This document shows, one piece after another, positions 9,127-18,010 of a DNA stretch of 64,000 bases. The first letter of the stretch is position 1, and every line of letters begins with the position of its first letter. The stretch is from positions 105,132 through 169,131 of the forward strand of contig JAMLHE010000005.1 in the NCBI GenBank assembly GCA_023957315.1. The letters run 5' to 3'. This DNA is from Candidatus Kapaibacterium sp. (GTDB lineage: Bacteria; Bacteroidota; Ignavibacteria; Kapaibacteriales; UBA2268). The notes beneath the pieces were generated by a model. The model ran no database searches, was not told where the DNA came from, and saw only the letters and a program-made list of their open reading frames with translations. The position numbers and the translations under genes were made by a program.

Positions 9127-9167
9127 AAATTATAGCCCGCCTGAAAACTATTTACAATTATTGAAAA

Positions 9168-11054
9168 TTATCTGCTGATTATGAGTTTTCCTGTGTGGCT
9201 GATTTTTCCATTTGAGACTTTGACTAAATAGGCGCCATTAGGGAGACTTGAAGTATTTACTGATAATTGATTTAATTCTCCGTCAAGGAAATATGAATTT
9301 TTCAGCGATACTTTCATGCCACGGTAATCGTAAATCATGACGTCGTAATTGCCACTCATTGCCGAATTTACTGTTATATTTACTAATTCGGATGCAGGAT
9401 TTGGTGAAAAGGATACATCCGCATTGATAATTTCAGGGACATCATCACCAACGAATGGTCTAATATTTTCACAAGCTACTAATTCAGGAGTTATATTTTG
9501 CAAATTTGCTACGAAATCTAACAGTACAATGAAATCTGAATTTTCTTCAAATAAAGTATAATCTGTAATGGGTATTTCTAAGAAATCTGTTAGAATTCCG
9601 GCAACAAATACTGTAGTAGTCAACGAGTAATATTCTTCTAAGTTTATGGTAACACCATCAATTTCTATGAACATTTCTCCACCATGCCCAATTTCAAAAT
9701 TAATCTGAATACCTGATACTTGAGGAAAAAATTCATCGTCTCCGGCGCCCCATGACATCATCAAAGTGTACAAAATCCCCATATACAAATCCGAACCTTT
9801 GATATTGAATTTGACCATATTATATCCTACACCGTCATATTCATTTACACCATATCCGAGCATACGAATGATGTCGTTACCAACAATCGGGCCTTCATAA
9901 AGAGGCTGGGCAGATAATCCCCCAGTTGTAAAGCCAATATCAGTTCCACCCCATTCTTTAAATGCTGCAGAGATAAGACATCCCACTTCTGATGATAGTT
10001 CATAAGCTCCCAAAACATCAGGTACTATTTCAGTCAAAGTTTCAGAAGAATATGCTATTTGGGTATCGAACATCACTTTCACATCGGCGGGAAGTTCGCT
10101 GATTAGATAATCTAAGCTTGCCGCAACTGCAGGGTCTTCAGGAATTTCAATAGTTAAGTCAATAATTCGATTTTTGATTTCAGTAATTTGACCATCATTG
10201 ACAGTTATTCTCACTCCCCCTATACTTTCGTAAAAAGCACCGGCTTGAACAATATAGGTTGAATGCTCTTCATCATATGGTACGATTATTGGTTGATATG
10301 TCGTCATGTGGTCGTGTCCGCCAATGATTAAATGAATGCCTTTGGTTTGTTCTGCTACGAACATGTCATTTTTAGAACCTAAGTGAGATAGGAAGATTAT
10401 GACATCGCAACCTGCATCTTGAAGCTTTGCAACTTGTTCGTTGGCGATTATAACATAATTCTCATCAACAGTGATTTCCGGATATGGAATGGAAGTCATG
10501 TTTGCAGAACCGCTCGTCATGCCAAAAATCCCAACTTTCACACCTTTGACATCCTTGATAATATAGTCTTTCACTTCTTGTTTCAACTGATAACCTTCGC
10601 TATAGCCTTCGTTAGCCACTAAATTAGCTGAGAGGAAATTACAATCACCGTAATCTTGGTTTGCTGTCATAAGTAATGTCGAAAGATTGACAGTTCCTGC
10701 GTCAAATTCGTGGTTGCCAATTGTCATAGCATCTAAACCAAGACTCTTAAGAGTTGCTATTTCAGGTATTCCAAAATTAAGATACCACAAAAGGTCGCCA
10801 ACTGAAAAGTCGCCGGCATGTAAAAGCAAAGTTTCCGGATCTTGAATTTTCTCAATTCCAATAATTGTGACAGCTCTTGCAAGCCCACCGTGCTTAGATT
10901 TTAGGTTTTCATCTCGCCCTTTGCCGGGCAATAAATTTGAGTGAGAATCATTGATATGGATGATATTGATTTCCACTTCTTCAGAAAATGAGATACTGAA
11001 ACCCAAAATCAAACAAAATATGAAAAGCAAAAATCGAGTACAAAACGCATTCAT
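9168..11054 (-). CDS. Secreted 5'-nucleotidase/metallophosphatase with T9SS sorting domain
   Basis: A 628-residue protein of the UshA/5'-nucleotidase family. It has a signal peptide (about residues 1-24), then a calcineurin-like metallophosphatase domain with metal motifs HINDSHSNLLPG, GDFSVGD, GNHEFD and a GGHDH motif near residue 248. A 5'-nucleotidase C-terminal substrate domain spans about residues 325-510. The last ~80 residues are a T9SS type A sorting domain (SFSPNPASELVNI ... SSLPNGAYLVKVSNGK). It probably hydrolyses nucleotides or related phosphate esters at the cell surface. The sorting domain carries no palindrome in its loops. CGGAGG just upstream of the ATG is a strong ribosome site. 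Confidence 0.9.
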   Translation of the reverse strand: MNAFCTRFLLFIFCLILGFSISFSEEVEINIIHINDSHSNLLPGKGRDENLKSKHGGLARAVTIIGIEKIQDPETLLLHAGDFSVGDLLWYLNFGIPEIATLKSLGLDAMTIGNHEFDAGTVNLSTLLMTANQDYGDCNFLSANLVANEGYSEGYQLKQEVKDYIIKDVKGVKVGIFGMTSGSANMTSIPYPEITVDENYVIIANEQVAKLQDAGCDVIIFLSHLGSKNDMFVAEQTKGIHLIIGGHDHMTTYQPIIVPYDEEHSTYIVQAGAFYESIGGVRITVNDGQITEIKNRIIDLTIEIPEDPAVAASLDYLISELPADVKVMFDTQIAYSSETLTEIVPDVLGAYELSSEVGCLISAAFKEWGGTDIGFTTGGLSAQPLYEGPIVGNDIIRMLGYGVNEYDGVGYNMVKFNIKGSDLYMGILYTLMMSWGAGDDEFFPQVSGIQINFEIGHGGEMFIEIDGVTINLEEYYSLTTTVFVAGILTDFLEIPITDYTLFEENSDFIVLLDFVANLQNITPELVACENIRPFVGDDVPEIINADVSFSPNPASELVNITVNSAMSGNYDVMIYDYRGMKVSLKNSYFLDGELNQLSVNTSSLPNGAYLVKVSNGKISHTGKLIISR

Positions 11055-11415
11055 AGAGCCTCCGAGATAATGTTACTAAATATGGAGAAACCTTAACACT
11101 TATTTCCAAAGATACAAAATTATAATGTAAACGTAATGAAAGTTTTCATTCTAATCAAATTATTTTATTTTAACGAAAAAGTGCGTCAGCGTTGATTATA
11201 TCTGACGATGTGATATTTACAGACAGACACTTATCAGCTATTTTAAAAATGTTTCACCCGGAAAATATTCATTAAACAATTTTGTTGTGACAAAAATAAC
11301 AAGCTGCATCTTCAATAATTTATGGATTAAGGCAAATACTTTGATAATTTTATTCAAAAATATAAAAAAAGGGGTTGACAAATTCTGCCAACCCCTAATT
11401 ACTCTAAAGGACTGA
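11055..11415. other. Intergenic region upstream of the nucleotidase gene
   Basis: Holds the nucleotidase ribosome site at its left edge and the RND operon terminator at its right edge. I see no gene or repeat in between; the bases are AT-rich without a clear promoter match. Confidence 0.5.
11363..11396 (-). terminator. Rho-independent terminator of the efflux operon
   Basis: Read on the minus strand, an 8-bp perfect stem (AGGGGTTG / CAACCCCT) with an 11-base loop is followed by seven T. It lies just after the stop of the RND pump gene. Confidence 0.9.
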
Positions 11416-14400
11416 TTATGCAGGTACTTCGCGTCCGAACATTTTCGCAAACATGAGCTTTACCCTATTGAAAAATGCTGCTACAACGTAGAATGCCACG
11501 GGGATTACAAATAATGTTAGAAATGTAGAAGCTACCAGTCCACCGATACTCACGATTCCAAGCGGTATTCTCATTTCTTTACCGGCTGAACCAATTCCAA
11601 GCGCCATTGGCAACAGCCCAAGTATGATTGCAGTAGTTGACATGATAATCGGCTTCAATTTTTCCGGTGCAGCTTGGATGAGAGCCTCTTTGACTTTCAT
11701 TTTCTTCTCTCGGATTAATTGATTGGTATTGTCCAAAATTAAAATCGCATTATTTACCACAATTCCAATAAGCATGATTACGCCCATTATTGCCGTCAAA
11801 CCGAAATATGTATCTGTGTAATACATCAATATAACCACGCCAAGTAAGGCTAATGGAACTGTGAGCATGATTAGCACAGGCTGCCACAAGCTTTCGAGTA
11901 TTGCAGCAAGCAACATATATGTCAATAAAAATGCCAAGAAAAAGGCGAATGCAAGGTCGGTGACCATTTGTATTTGCATTTCTGCTGTTCCACCCCATCG
12001 TACTCTATAACCGGGAGGTAAGTCTAAACCTGCAATTTCTTTACCGTCAATTACACCACCATCTACTATTAAATCAATTTCGTTAATTATATCTCCGGTA
12101 GGCACTCCTGCGGCGGCATCACCTGTGAATTTAATAGCAGTAAATTTATCGCGACGAAGCACTTTGGTGAATCCTTTGGTGAACTCAACTTCTGCCAAAT
12201 CCGAAAGCCTATACGTTCCCATTCGGGTAATAATTGGAATAGCAGCGATTTTTTCGGGGGTATTGACTGATTCTTCATCCATCGTAATGACCATGTCATA
12301 TTCCTCGCCCCTATCCTTGTATTGAGTTGAAACAATCCCTTCGATAGCAGCTCTGAGCGTCATCCCAATTTCTTGGACTGAAACGCCAAGCTCAGTGATT
12401 TTTTGTCTGTTTGGCACGACTGTCATTTCAGGTTTTCCGGCACTTGAGCTATTATCAAAATTCACAAGTCCTTTAATATTTTTGGCTTTTTCAACAATTA
12501 CAGCCTTAATTTCTTCCAATTTATCCAAATCCTGCCCCAATAAATAAAATTCAATTGGTGCTCCCGGACCAGCCATATTTTCAAGTGGCGCTACCTTGAT
12601 AAGTGCATTCGGAATATTTGAAAGTTCCTCGGTAAAAGATTCAATATAATCGGTTAAGCCTAATTCTCGTTCAGAAACATCCTTCAAATAAACTTCCATC
12701 ATTGCCAAATTAGTCCCGATATTTAAATCGTCTGTTTTTCCAATATTTGTCAAAATCACTTCGACATCATCGTAAGTCCTTATCCTGTCTTCAATTGTCT
12801 GCATCAATTTAGTTGTTGACGGCAAATCATAGCCTTCGGGCAATTGTACTTGAATTGCAATTTTTCCATTATCTCCTGCAGGCATAAATTCAAATGATAA
12901 ATTAGGACCATAAATTTTAAAAACAGTTAAGAAAAACATAATAAAAGTAATACCGAGAATAGACACACTAATCCATTTATTTTTCAAACTTAATGTTAAT
13001 AAACGCGTATAGAGCCTTTCCCACATTTTTTCAAATGCAATAATTTTTCGACCGAAAAAACCAATTTTGGGTTTATCAGGTAAAATTAATGATGCGAGCA
13101 TCGGAGTAAGAGTAAATGAAATTATTAATGAAAATACAGTTGCAAAAGCTGCGGTCAGAGCCATTTCTTTAAGGAACTCACCTACGATTGAACTAATATT
13201 TGCCAATGGAACAAATACTACAATATTTGTTAAAGTCGCAGCGACTACAGCTACGGTGACTTGCTTCGTACCAAAGAATGCCGCATCTTTACGGTTCATA
13301 CCTTTTTCTTTGTTTCGGAAAATATTTTCCAATACAACAATCGAATTAGCAACTAAAACCCCAATTGAAACTGAAATTCCCATCAGCGACATCATATTGA
13401 GGGAGAATCCGGCTGCCTGCATGAGCAAAAATGTTGATATAACCGAAATTGGCATCGAAAGTCCAACAATTATTGTTGAACGAATGTCATGCAAAAATAA
13501 TAATAAAACAATTGATGTAAAAAGAATACCTAAAAGTATATTAGACATTGTGTCATCTACAGTTGATTTTGTAAATATTGCAGCATCGTTAACTACTTTT
13601 AATTGAGTACCTTCGGGTATAATTGCTTCTAATTCGGGTAATAATTTATATAAATCACTCGAAATATTAATTGCATTACCGTCCGTTGCTTTAATTAAAG
13701 ATAATCTTACAACGTTTTCATCTCTTATTTTTGCAATATTATCGAAATAAACTGCACGTTGGCGAACTTTTTTTCCACCGTCAATAACGTCAGCAATATG
13801 CCCGACTTTCTTTTTCCCGAATGGGGTTTCTAACTCCGTTTCTTTAATTTGTTCGATATCATCAAATTCGCCTGAAAGTCTGACTGTATATTCTTGACCC
13901 TGGATTTGGAAATATCCACCGGGAATATCGAAGTTTTGAGCCGCAAATATTTGTAGCATCTGCGGAAGCGAAATCATATTTTCATGAACTGTTTTATCGT
14001 CAAAACTTACTTTGATTTCCCTTTGCTGACCGCCGATTATATTAACTTGGGCAACTCCACCAATTTGCGAAAAGCGGTCTTTTAGTGTGCGAGAAGCATA
14101 ATCATATAATGCAAGTGGGTCAAGGTCACCACTGAAAACAATGTCGATTACAGGAAATGCCTGCAAGTCAACTTTCTGAACAATTGGTTTATCAACGTCA
14201 CGAGGCAATAAATTAATTACTTGGTCAACTTTATCTTTTACTTCTTGCGTAGCAATATCAATATTTTTTTTCAAGTCAAATTCTATCATAACAATGGAAA
14301 CACCATCTAATGAATATGATTCGATTCTTTTAATTTGGCTTACTGTTGCCACCACGTCTTCGATACGTTTGCTGATTTGAGTTTCGATCTCTTTTGGTCC

Positions 14401-14562
14401 GGCACCCGGATAAATAGTCGAAATCGTCACAAATGGTATATTAACTTCAGGCACTTGGTTCATATTCATACCTCGGAAAGCAATGATTCCGAAAATAATA
14501 AATACGAGCAAGACCATAGTTGTCAGAATGGGACGGTCAATAGAAATTTTAGCTAATATCAT
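11416..14562 (-). CDS. RND-family efflux pump, inner-membrane subunit
   Basis: A 1048-residue AcrB/HAE1-type permease: N-terminal helix (PILTTMVLLVFIIFG), two large periplasmic loops, and helices 2-6 and 8-12 in the expected places. It should export hydrophobic compounds or lipids together with the adaptor and TolC-type proteins encoded just upstream. Oddity: in helix 4, where AcrB has the proton-relay pair Asp407-Asp408 (VDDAIVVVENV), this protein reads GVLVANSIVVLENI, so both acids are absent. In helix 10 it reads IGIVVNNAILILDN. Ten bases separate it from the adaptor gene, and it is last in the operon. Confidence 0.93.
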   Translation of the reverse strand: MILAKISIDRPILTTMVLLVFIIFGIIAFRGMNMNQVPEVNIPFVTISTIYPGAGPKEIETQISKRIEDVVATVSQIKRIESYSLDGVSIVMIEFDLKKNIDIATQEVKDKVDQVINLLPRDVDKPIVQKVDLQAFPVIDIVFSGDLDPLALYDYASRTLKDRFSQIGGVAQVNIIGGQQREIKVSFDDKTVHENMISLPQMLQIFAAQNFDIPGGYFQIQGQEYTVRLSGEFDDIEQIKETELETPFGKKKVGHIADVIDGGKKVRQRAVYFDNIAKIRDENVVRLSLIKATDGNAINISSDLYKLLPELEAIIPEGTQLKVVNDAAIFTKSTVDDTMSNILLGILFTSIVLLLFLHDIRSTIIVGLSMPISVISTFLLMQAAGFSLNMMSLMGISVSIGVLVANSIVVLENIFRNKEKGMNRKDAAFFGTKQVTVAVVAATLTNIVVFVPLANISSIVGEFLKEMALTAAFATVFSLIISFTLTPMLASLILPDKPKIGFFGRKIIAFEKMWERLYTRLLTLSLKNKWISVSILGITFIMFFLTVFKIYGPNLSFEFMPAGDNGKIAIQVQLPEGYDLPSTTKLMQTIEDRIRTYDDVEVILTNIGKTDDLNIGTNLAMMEVYLKDVSERELGLTDYIESFTEELSNIPNALIKVAPLENMAGPGAPIEFYLLGQDLDKLEEIKAVIVEKAKNIKGLVNFDNSSSAGKPEMTVVPNRQKITELGVSVQEIGMTLRAAIEGIVSTQYKDRGEEYDMVITMDEESVNTPEKIAAIPIITRMGTYRLSDLAEVEFTKGFTKVLRRDKFTAIKFTGDAAAGVPTGDIINEIDLIVDGGVIDGKEIAGLDLPPGYRVRWGGTAEMQIQMVTDLAFAFFLAFLLTYMLLAAILESLWQPVLIMLTVPLALLGVVILMYYTDTYFGLTAIMGVIMLIGIVVNNAILILDNTNQLIREKKMKVKEALIQAAPEKLKPIIMSTTAIILGLLPMALGIGSAGKEMRIPLGIVSIGGLVASTFLTLFVIPVAFYVVAAFFNRVKLMFAKMFGREVPA

Positions 14563-14572
14563 ATTTTGTCCC

Positions 14573-15613
14573 TTATTTATTTAGTTTAATTTTTATACCG
14601 TCTTCCAAAAATGAAGTGCAGCACGTAATTAAATTATCGCCTGGTTTTAAGCCGTCTGTAATTTCGATATTTGTGCCGCTTGCGATTCCGGTTTGGACTT
14701 GCCTTTTGGTGGCAAAACCATCTTTTTCTAAGAAAACAAATTTTTTGCCGGCTTCGTCAACTAAAAGTTTGCGGTCAATAATAATTGCTTGGTCAGTTTC
14801 TTTAACTTTGATTCGGACATCAACCGTAACCCCACTTTTAAGTGTTTGTTTTGGATTATCAATGGTGATTTCGATTGGGAAAGACCTTGTCATCGAATTC
14901 ATTTCCATTCCGATATCGCTAACTACGCCTCTATATTCAATTCCATTCCAAAATGCTTGAACAGGCATCCCTTTTTTGATTTGGACTAACTCTCTATCAG
15001 TCGCTTGAACTTTTGCAATCATTTTATTTAATTGTGCAATTGTAAATAGTGCTTGGTTATCGCCCGTTACATCGCCAACTCGAACAGGAATTGATATCAA
15101 AGTACCGGAAACCTGAGCTTTGATTTTAACTAATTTTTCGATAGATTCCATGTTTTGTTTTGCAACCATATACTGAGCCTGAGTGTTGTCATATACTTGC
15201 TGGGAAATCTCGCCTACTGCAAGTAATTCTTTCATCCTTTTGTAAGATTTTTCGGAATTGTCGAGAGCAACTTTTGCTTGTTCGTATTGCAAGTTCGGAT
15301 TATTTGTCGGGAATTCCATGAGCAATTGTCCTTGCTTTACATAATCGCCAACTTTAGCTCTGATGCTCAATATTTGGTCTTTTACCTTGGTATATTCGAC
15401 TGTTTCAACTATTCCGGAAACAGTACTGAAAAATGATAATTCTTTTGAAAAGTCTGAAGGCATAATGGTAGAAACTTCAACCGGAATACCTTCTTCCGAT
15501 TTAATTTGTTCCATACTGCGTGGCGGAGCGGGCTTCTCTTTTTGGCATGACACATTTATCAGCGCTAAAGTTGCCAATGTAGCCAAAATTATTGTTGTTC
15601 TAAAAGTTTTCAT
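14573..15613 (-). CDS. RND efflux adaptor (membrane fusion) lipoprotein
   Basis: A 346-residue periplasmic adaptor with a lipoprotein signal (LATLALINVSC, Cys about residue 23). It shows the usual order of barrel-sandwich hybrid (AKVGDYVKQGQLLMEFP, then SGTLISIPVRVGDVT), a short helical hairpin between them (about residues 105-155), beta-barrel domain and membrane-proximal domain (ITDGLKPGDNLITCC). It links the inner-membrane pump to the outer-membrane channel. It sits 13 bases from the TolC-like gene and 10 from the pump gene, in one operon. Confidence 0.92.
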   Translation of the reverse strand: MKTFRTTIILATLATLALINVSCQKEKPAPPRSMEQIKSEEGIPVEVSTIMPSDFSKELSFFSTVSGIVETVEYTKVKDQILSIRAKVGDYVKQGQLLMEFPTNNPNLQYEQAKVALDNSEKSYKRMKELLAVGEISQQVYDNTQAQYMVAKQNMESIEKLVKIKAQVSGTLISIPVRVGDVTGDNQALFTIAQLNKMIAKVQATDRELVQIKKGMPVQAFWNGIEYRGVVSDIGMEMNSMTRSFPIEITIDNPKQTLKSGVTVDVRIKVKETDQAIIIDRKLLVDEAGKKFVFLEKDGFATKRQVQTGIASGTNIEITDGLKPGDNLITCCTSFLEDGIKIKLNK

Positions 15614-15626
15614 AAATTTATCCTAA

Positions 15627-17069
15627 TTATTTATTACTATTCATGATTAAATTAATATACTCGTCGCTTAACTTGCCGGTTAGATTCTCAATATCTGCTT
15701 TTGCATTAATAAATGCGTAAACAGATTGCAATCTATTGGCGCGTGCTTGGCGTAATTGCAATTCGGCACTTAGCAATTCAAGTTGAGTGCCCGTACCCTC
15801 TTTAAATCTTACTTCGGCAATCGAATAACTCTTCTGAGCCAAATCAACGTTTCTTTCCTGCGATGATAATGTGCTCCTGACTTGTTCCAATTCGTTAAAT
15901 TTGTCCTTCATTCTCATTGCAACAAAATCTTTGAGATTATTAACCTGTTCTCGAGTTTGCAACATCGAAACGGTTGACTGTTCGACTTTTTGGCGAGTTC
16001 TGTTGCCATTGAATAAATTAATTGAAAGGCTCAAACCAACCATTGATGAATTATAGTGCAAAAAATTGAAATCATCGGATGCTCCGTTTAAAGATACATT
16101 TCCAAATGCTACAAGCGAGGGCCAATATTCCGAAACATCTAAATCAATAAATGCCTCGTCAACGTCGGCTTTTTTGCTCAAACCTTTAACATCTAAGTTG
16201 TTTTTGCGGGCTTTTTCAATTAAATTTGGTAAATCATCGCCTACATCATCAATTACTTCCAAATTACCAACAACATCTATGTCAACATCATCTCCAATGC
16301 CCAAGACAATTCTCAATCCTTCCTTCGCATTTTTCAGAGCATTTTCTGATGCAATTACCATTGGTCGGAAGTTTTCTAACTGTACTTCAGCTTGCATAAC
16401 GTTATACTCTGATGCTAAACCCTGTTGAAACATAGCTTGAGCAGATTTGACATGGTTTTCGATGTTTTCGAAGCTTGATTGAGCAATTAAATTCATCTCT
16501 TTTGCGAGCAAAATCCCATAAAATGCTTTTTGGACATCTAGAATAGTTTTCGCAGCAGTATTTTGAAGGTTTACTTCAGCGGCTTGACGATAAATTTCTG
16601 ATGCCCCGATACCACGAAACACAGCGGAATTGAACAAAATCTGCGTTACTTGAAGTTTGGCTTCATAATTATTCTTGAGTGTGAAGCTTTGCAGCACATT
16701 ATTCATGTCTCGATATTTTGCATCACCCTCAGAAATAAGTGCCTCATCTACCAACACTTTGTAAGTGTAGTTGTTCAACATTGCCTCGAAATCGGGAAAT
16801 GGCATCTTGGGAACGCTCAAGAAGTGCGATAAACTTGCCGAAAAATCAACAGTTGGAAGTGCGTAACCAAATGCCTCTTTCACAGCGGCGTTTGCTTTTG
16901 TCAGCTCCATTTTAGCGATTTTTGTCTGCGAATTGTTGCTCAAAGCCTTTAGTATAGCGTCATCCAACTTCAAGACAACAGTCTCTCTACTCAGTGCCGG
17001 ACAGGCGATTGCCGTTAACACGATGAAGCAGAGAATCATTTTTTTGATATTATGTTTGAAAGAACTCAT
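15627..17069 (-). CDS. TolC-family outer membrane efflux protein
   Basis: A 480-residue outer-membrane channel with an N-terminal signal peptide ending near residue 27. It has two OEP repeats rich in long helices (KAFYGILLAKEMNLIAQSSF; SAQAMFQQGLASEYNVMQAE; KSYSIAEVRFKEGTGTQLEL), matching the TolC family in length and layout. It forms the outer-membrane exit for the adaptor and RND pump encoded downstream. Its start lies 16 bases after the TetR gene stop. Confidence 0.92.
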   Translation of the reverse strand: MSSFKHNIKKMILCFIVLTAIACPALSRETVVLKLDDAILKALSNNSQTKIAKMELTKANAAVKEAFGYALPTVDFSASLSHFLSVPKMPFPDFEAMLNNYTYKVLVDEALISEGDAKYRDMNNVLQSFTLKNNYEAKLQVTQILFNSAVFRGIGASEIYRQAAEVNLQNTAAKTILDVQKAFYGILLAKEMNLIAQSSFENIENHVKSAQAMFQQGLASEYNVMQAEVQLENFRPMVIASENALKNAKEGLRIVLGIGDDVDIDVVGNLEVIDDVGDDLPNLIEKARKNNLDVKGLSKKADVDEAFIDLDVSEYWPSLVAFGNVSLNGASDDFNFLHYNSSMVGLSLSINLFNGNRTRQKVEQSTVSMLQTREQVNNLKDFVAMRMKDKFNELEQVRSTLSSQERNVDLAQKSYSIAEVRFKEGTGTQLELLSAELQLRQARANRLQSVYAFINAKADIENLTGKLSDEYINLIMNSNK

Positions 17070-17085
17070 TTATAAATCCTTAAAT

Positions 17086-17721
17086 TTAAATTTCTGTTAA
17101 TTCTAAATATTTCTTTTGTGCGTCCTCTGTTAATGCGCCCGTTAATAGTAAATTTGAAATGCCATCAATAATTTCTTTTATACTCATTGATGATTGAGCT
17201 ATGATTTCAGGTTTCAGTATGCTACTCAAAGCATAGTAATGAATCATAAAAAATAACTCACTTTTGACATTTGGTTTGAATATACCTTTTGCAATTCCGA
17301 TTTTGTAGATTTGGTCGAAATTGCTTTTTATCGAATCTTCAAAATCTTGCCTTTTGCAGGATAAATCAGGGAAAACTGTTTTGATTTCTACAAAAAGTTG
17401 GTTGCTGACAATTTCAGTATGGTTTTTGACAATAGCCCAAAGCTTTCTCATTTCGACTAAGAAGTCAGCTTCGATATCATTAATTATCGTTGACAATACG
17501 CTTTCGATTTCATTCGACATGATTGAGTGACCTTGTTGAAATAATTCTCGTACTAAATCCTCTTTCGAGGAAAAGATTTCGTACAAAGTGCGTTTTGATA
17601 TTTGTAAATCGTTTGTGATGTCATCAATTCTCAGATTGCGATATCCATACTTGAGAATCCGCTCCTTCGCTGTATTAATAATCCTTTGGCGATTATCATT
17701 TTTTTCGTTTTCAATACTCAT
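17086..17721 (-). CDS. TetR-family regulator of the efflux operon
   Basis: A 211-residue protein whose first ~60 residues are a TetR helix-turn-helix (RIINTAKERILKYGYRNLRI; ISKRTLYEIFSSKEDLV). The rest is an all-helical ligand and dimer domain. It is first in the tetR-tolC-adaptor-RND operon, so it probably represses its own operon and is released by a pump substrate. No clean operator palindrome could be picked out in the 289 bases between it and purL, which also hold the divergent purL promoter. Confidence 0.9.
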   Translation of the reverse strand: MSIENEKNDNRQRIINTAKERILKYGYRNLRIDDITNDLQISKRTLYEIFSSKEDLVRELFQQGHSIMSNEIESVLSTIINDIEADFLVEMRKLWAIVKNHTEIVSNQLFVEIKTVFPDLSCKRQDFEDSIKSNFDQIYKIGIAKGIFKPNVKSELFFMIHYYALSSILKPEIIAQSSMSIKEIIDGISNLLLTGALTEDAQKKYLELTEI

Positions 17722-18010
17722 AAAACTAATTTCGTTCCAATAGTTTTCTAAACAATGCTTAATACGTTGAATATTTTAAAATGTTGCAAAGAAATTTCAT
17801 TTTTTTCGTAAATAAATGCATAGTACATCTCATAAAATAACATACCACATTACGTAAAGTTCAATCATATGTTTCATTATTGTGAAAATATTCATGTTAA
17901 ATAATACGGCAGTCACATTAGAAATTCAAAAAACATTCGTAATTTTTCCTTATTTTTAAAGATGTTAAGTTGACAAGAATGAAAATATTTTGAAATAATT
18001 TGAACAAAAA

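Noticed and set aside
11238..11450. Small minus-strand reading frame next to the RND gene
   Set aside because: It overlaps the pump gene and its terminator, has no ribosome site, and looks like a chance frame.
13067..13606. 179-residue plus-strand frame inside the RND pump gene
   Set aside because: A shadow frame antisense to conserved pump helices; composition follows the pump's codon pattern.
17722..18010. TetR operator palindrome upstream of the efflux operon
   Set aside because: A loose CCAATAG...CTAAACAA symmetry near 17734 is too weak to call.
17722..18010. Purine riboswitch or PurR-type site before purL
   Set aside because: No purine-riboswitch core or clear operator symmetry could be seen in the AT-rich leader.
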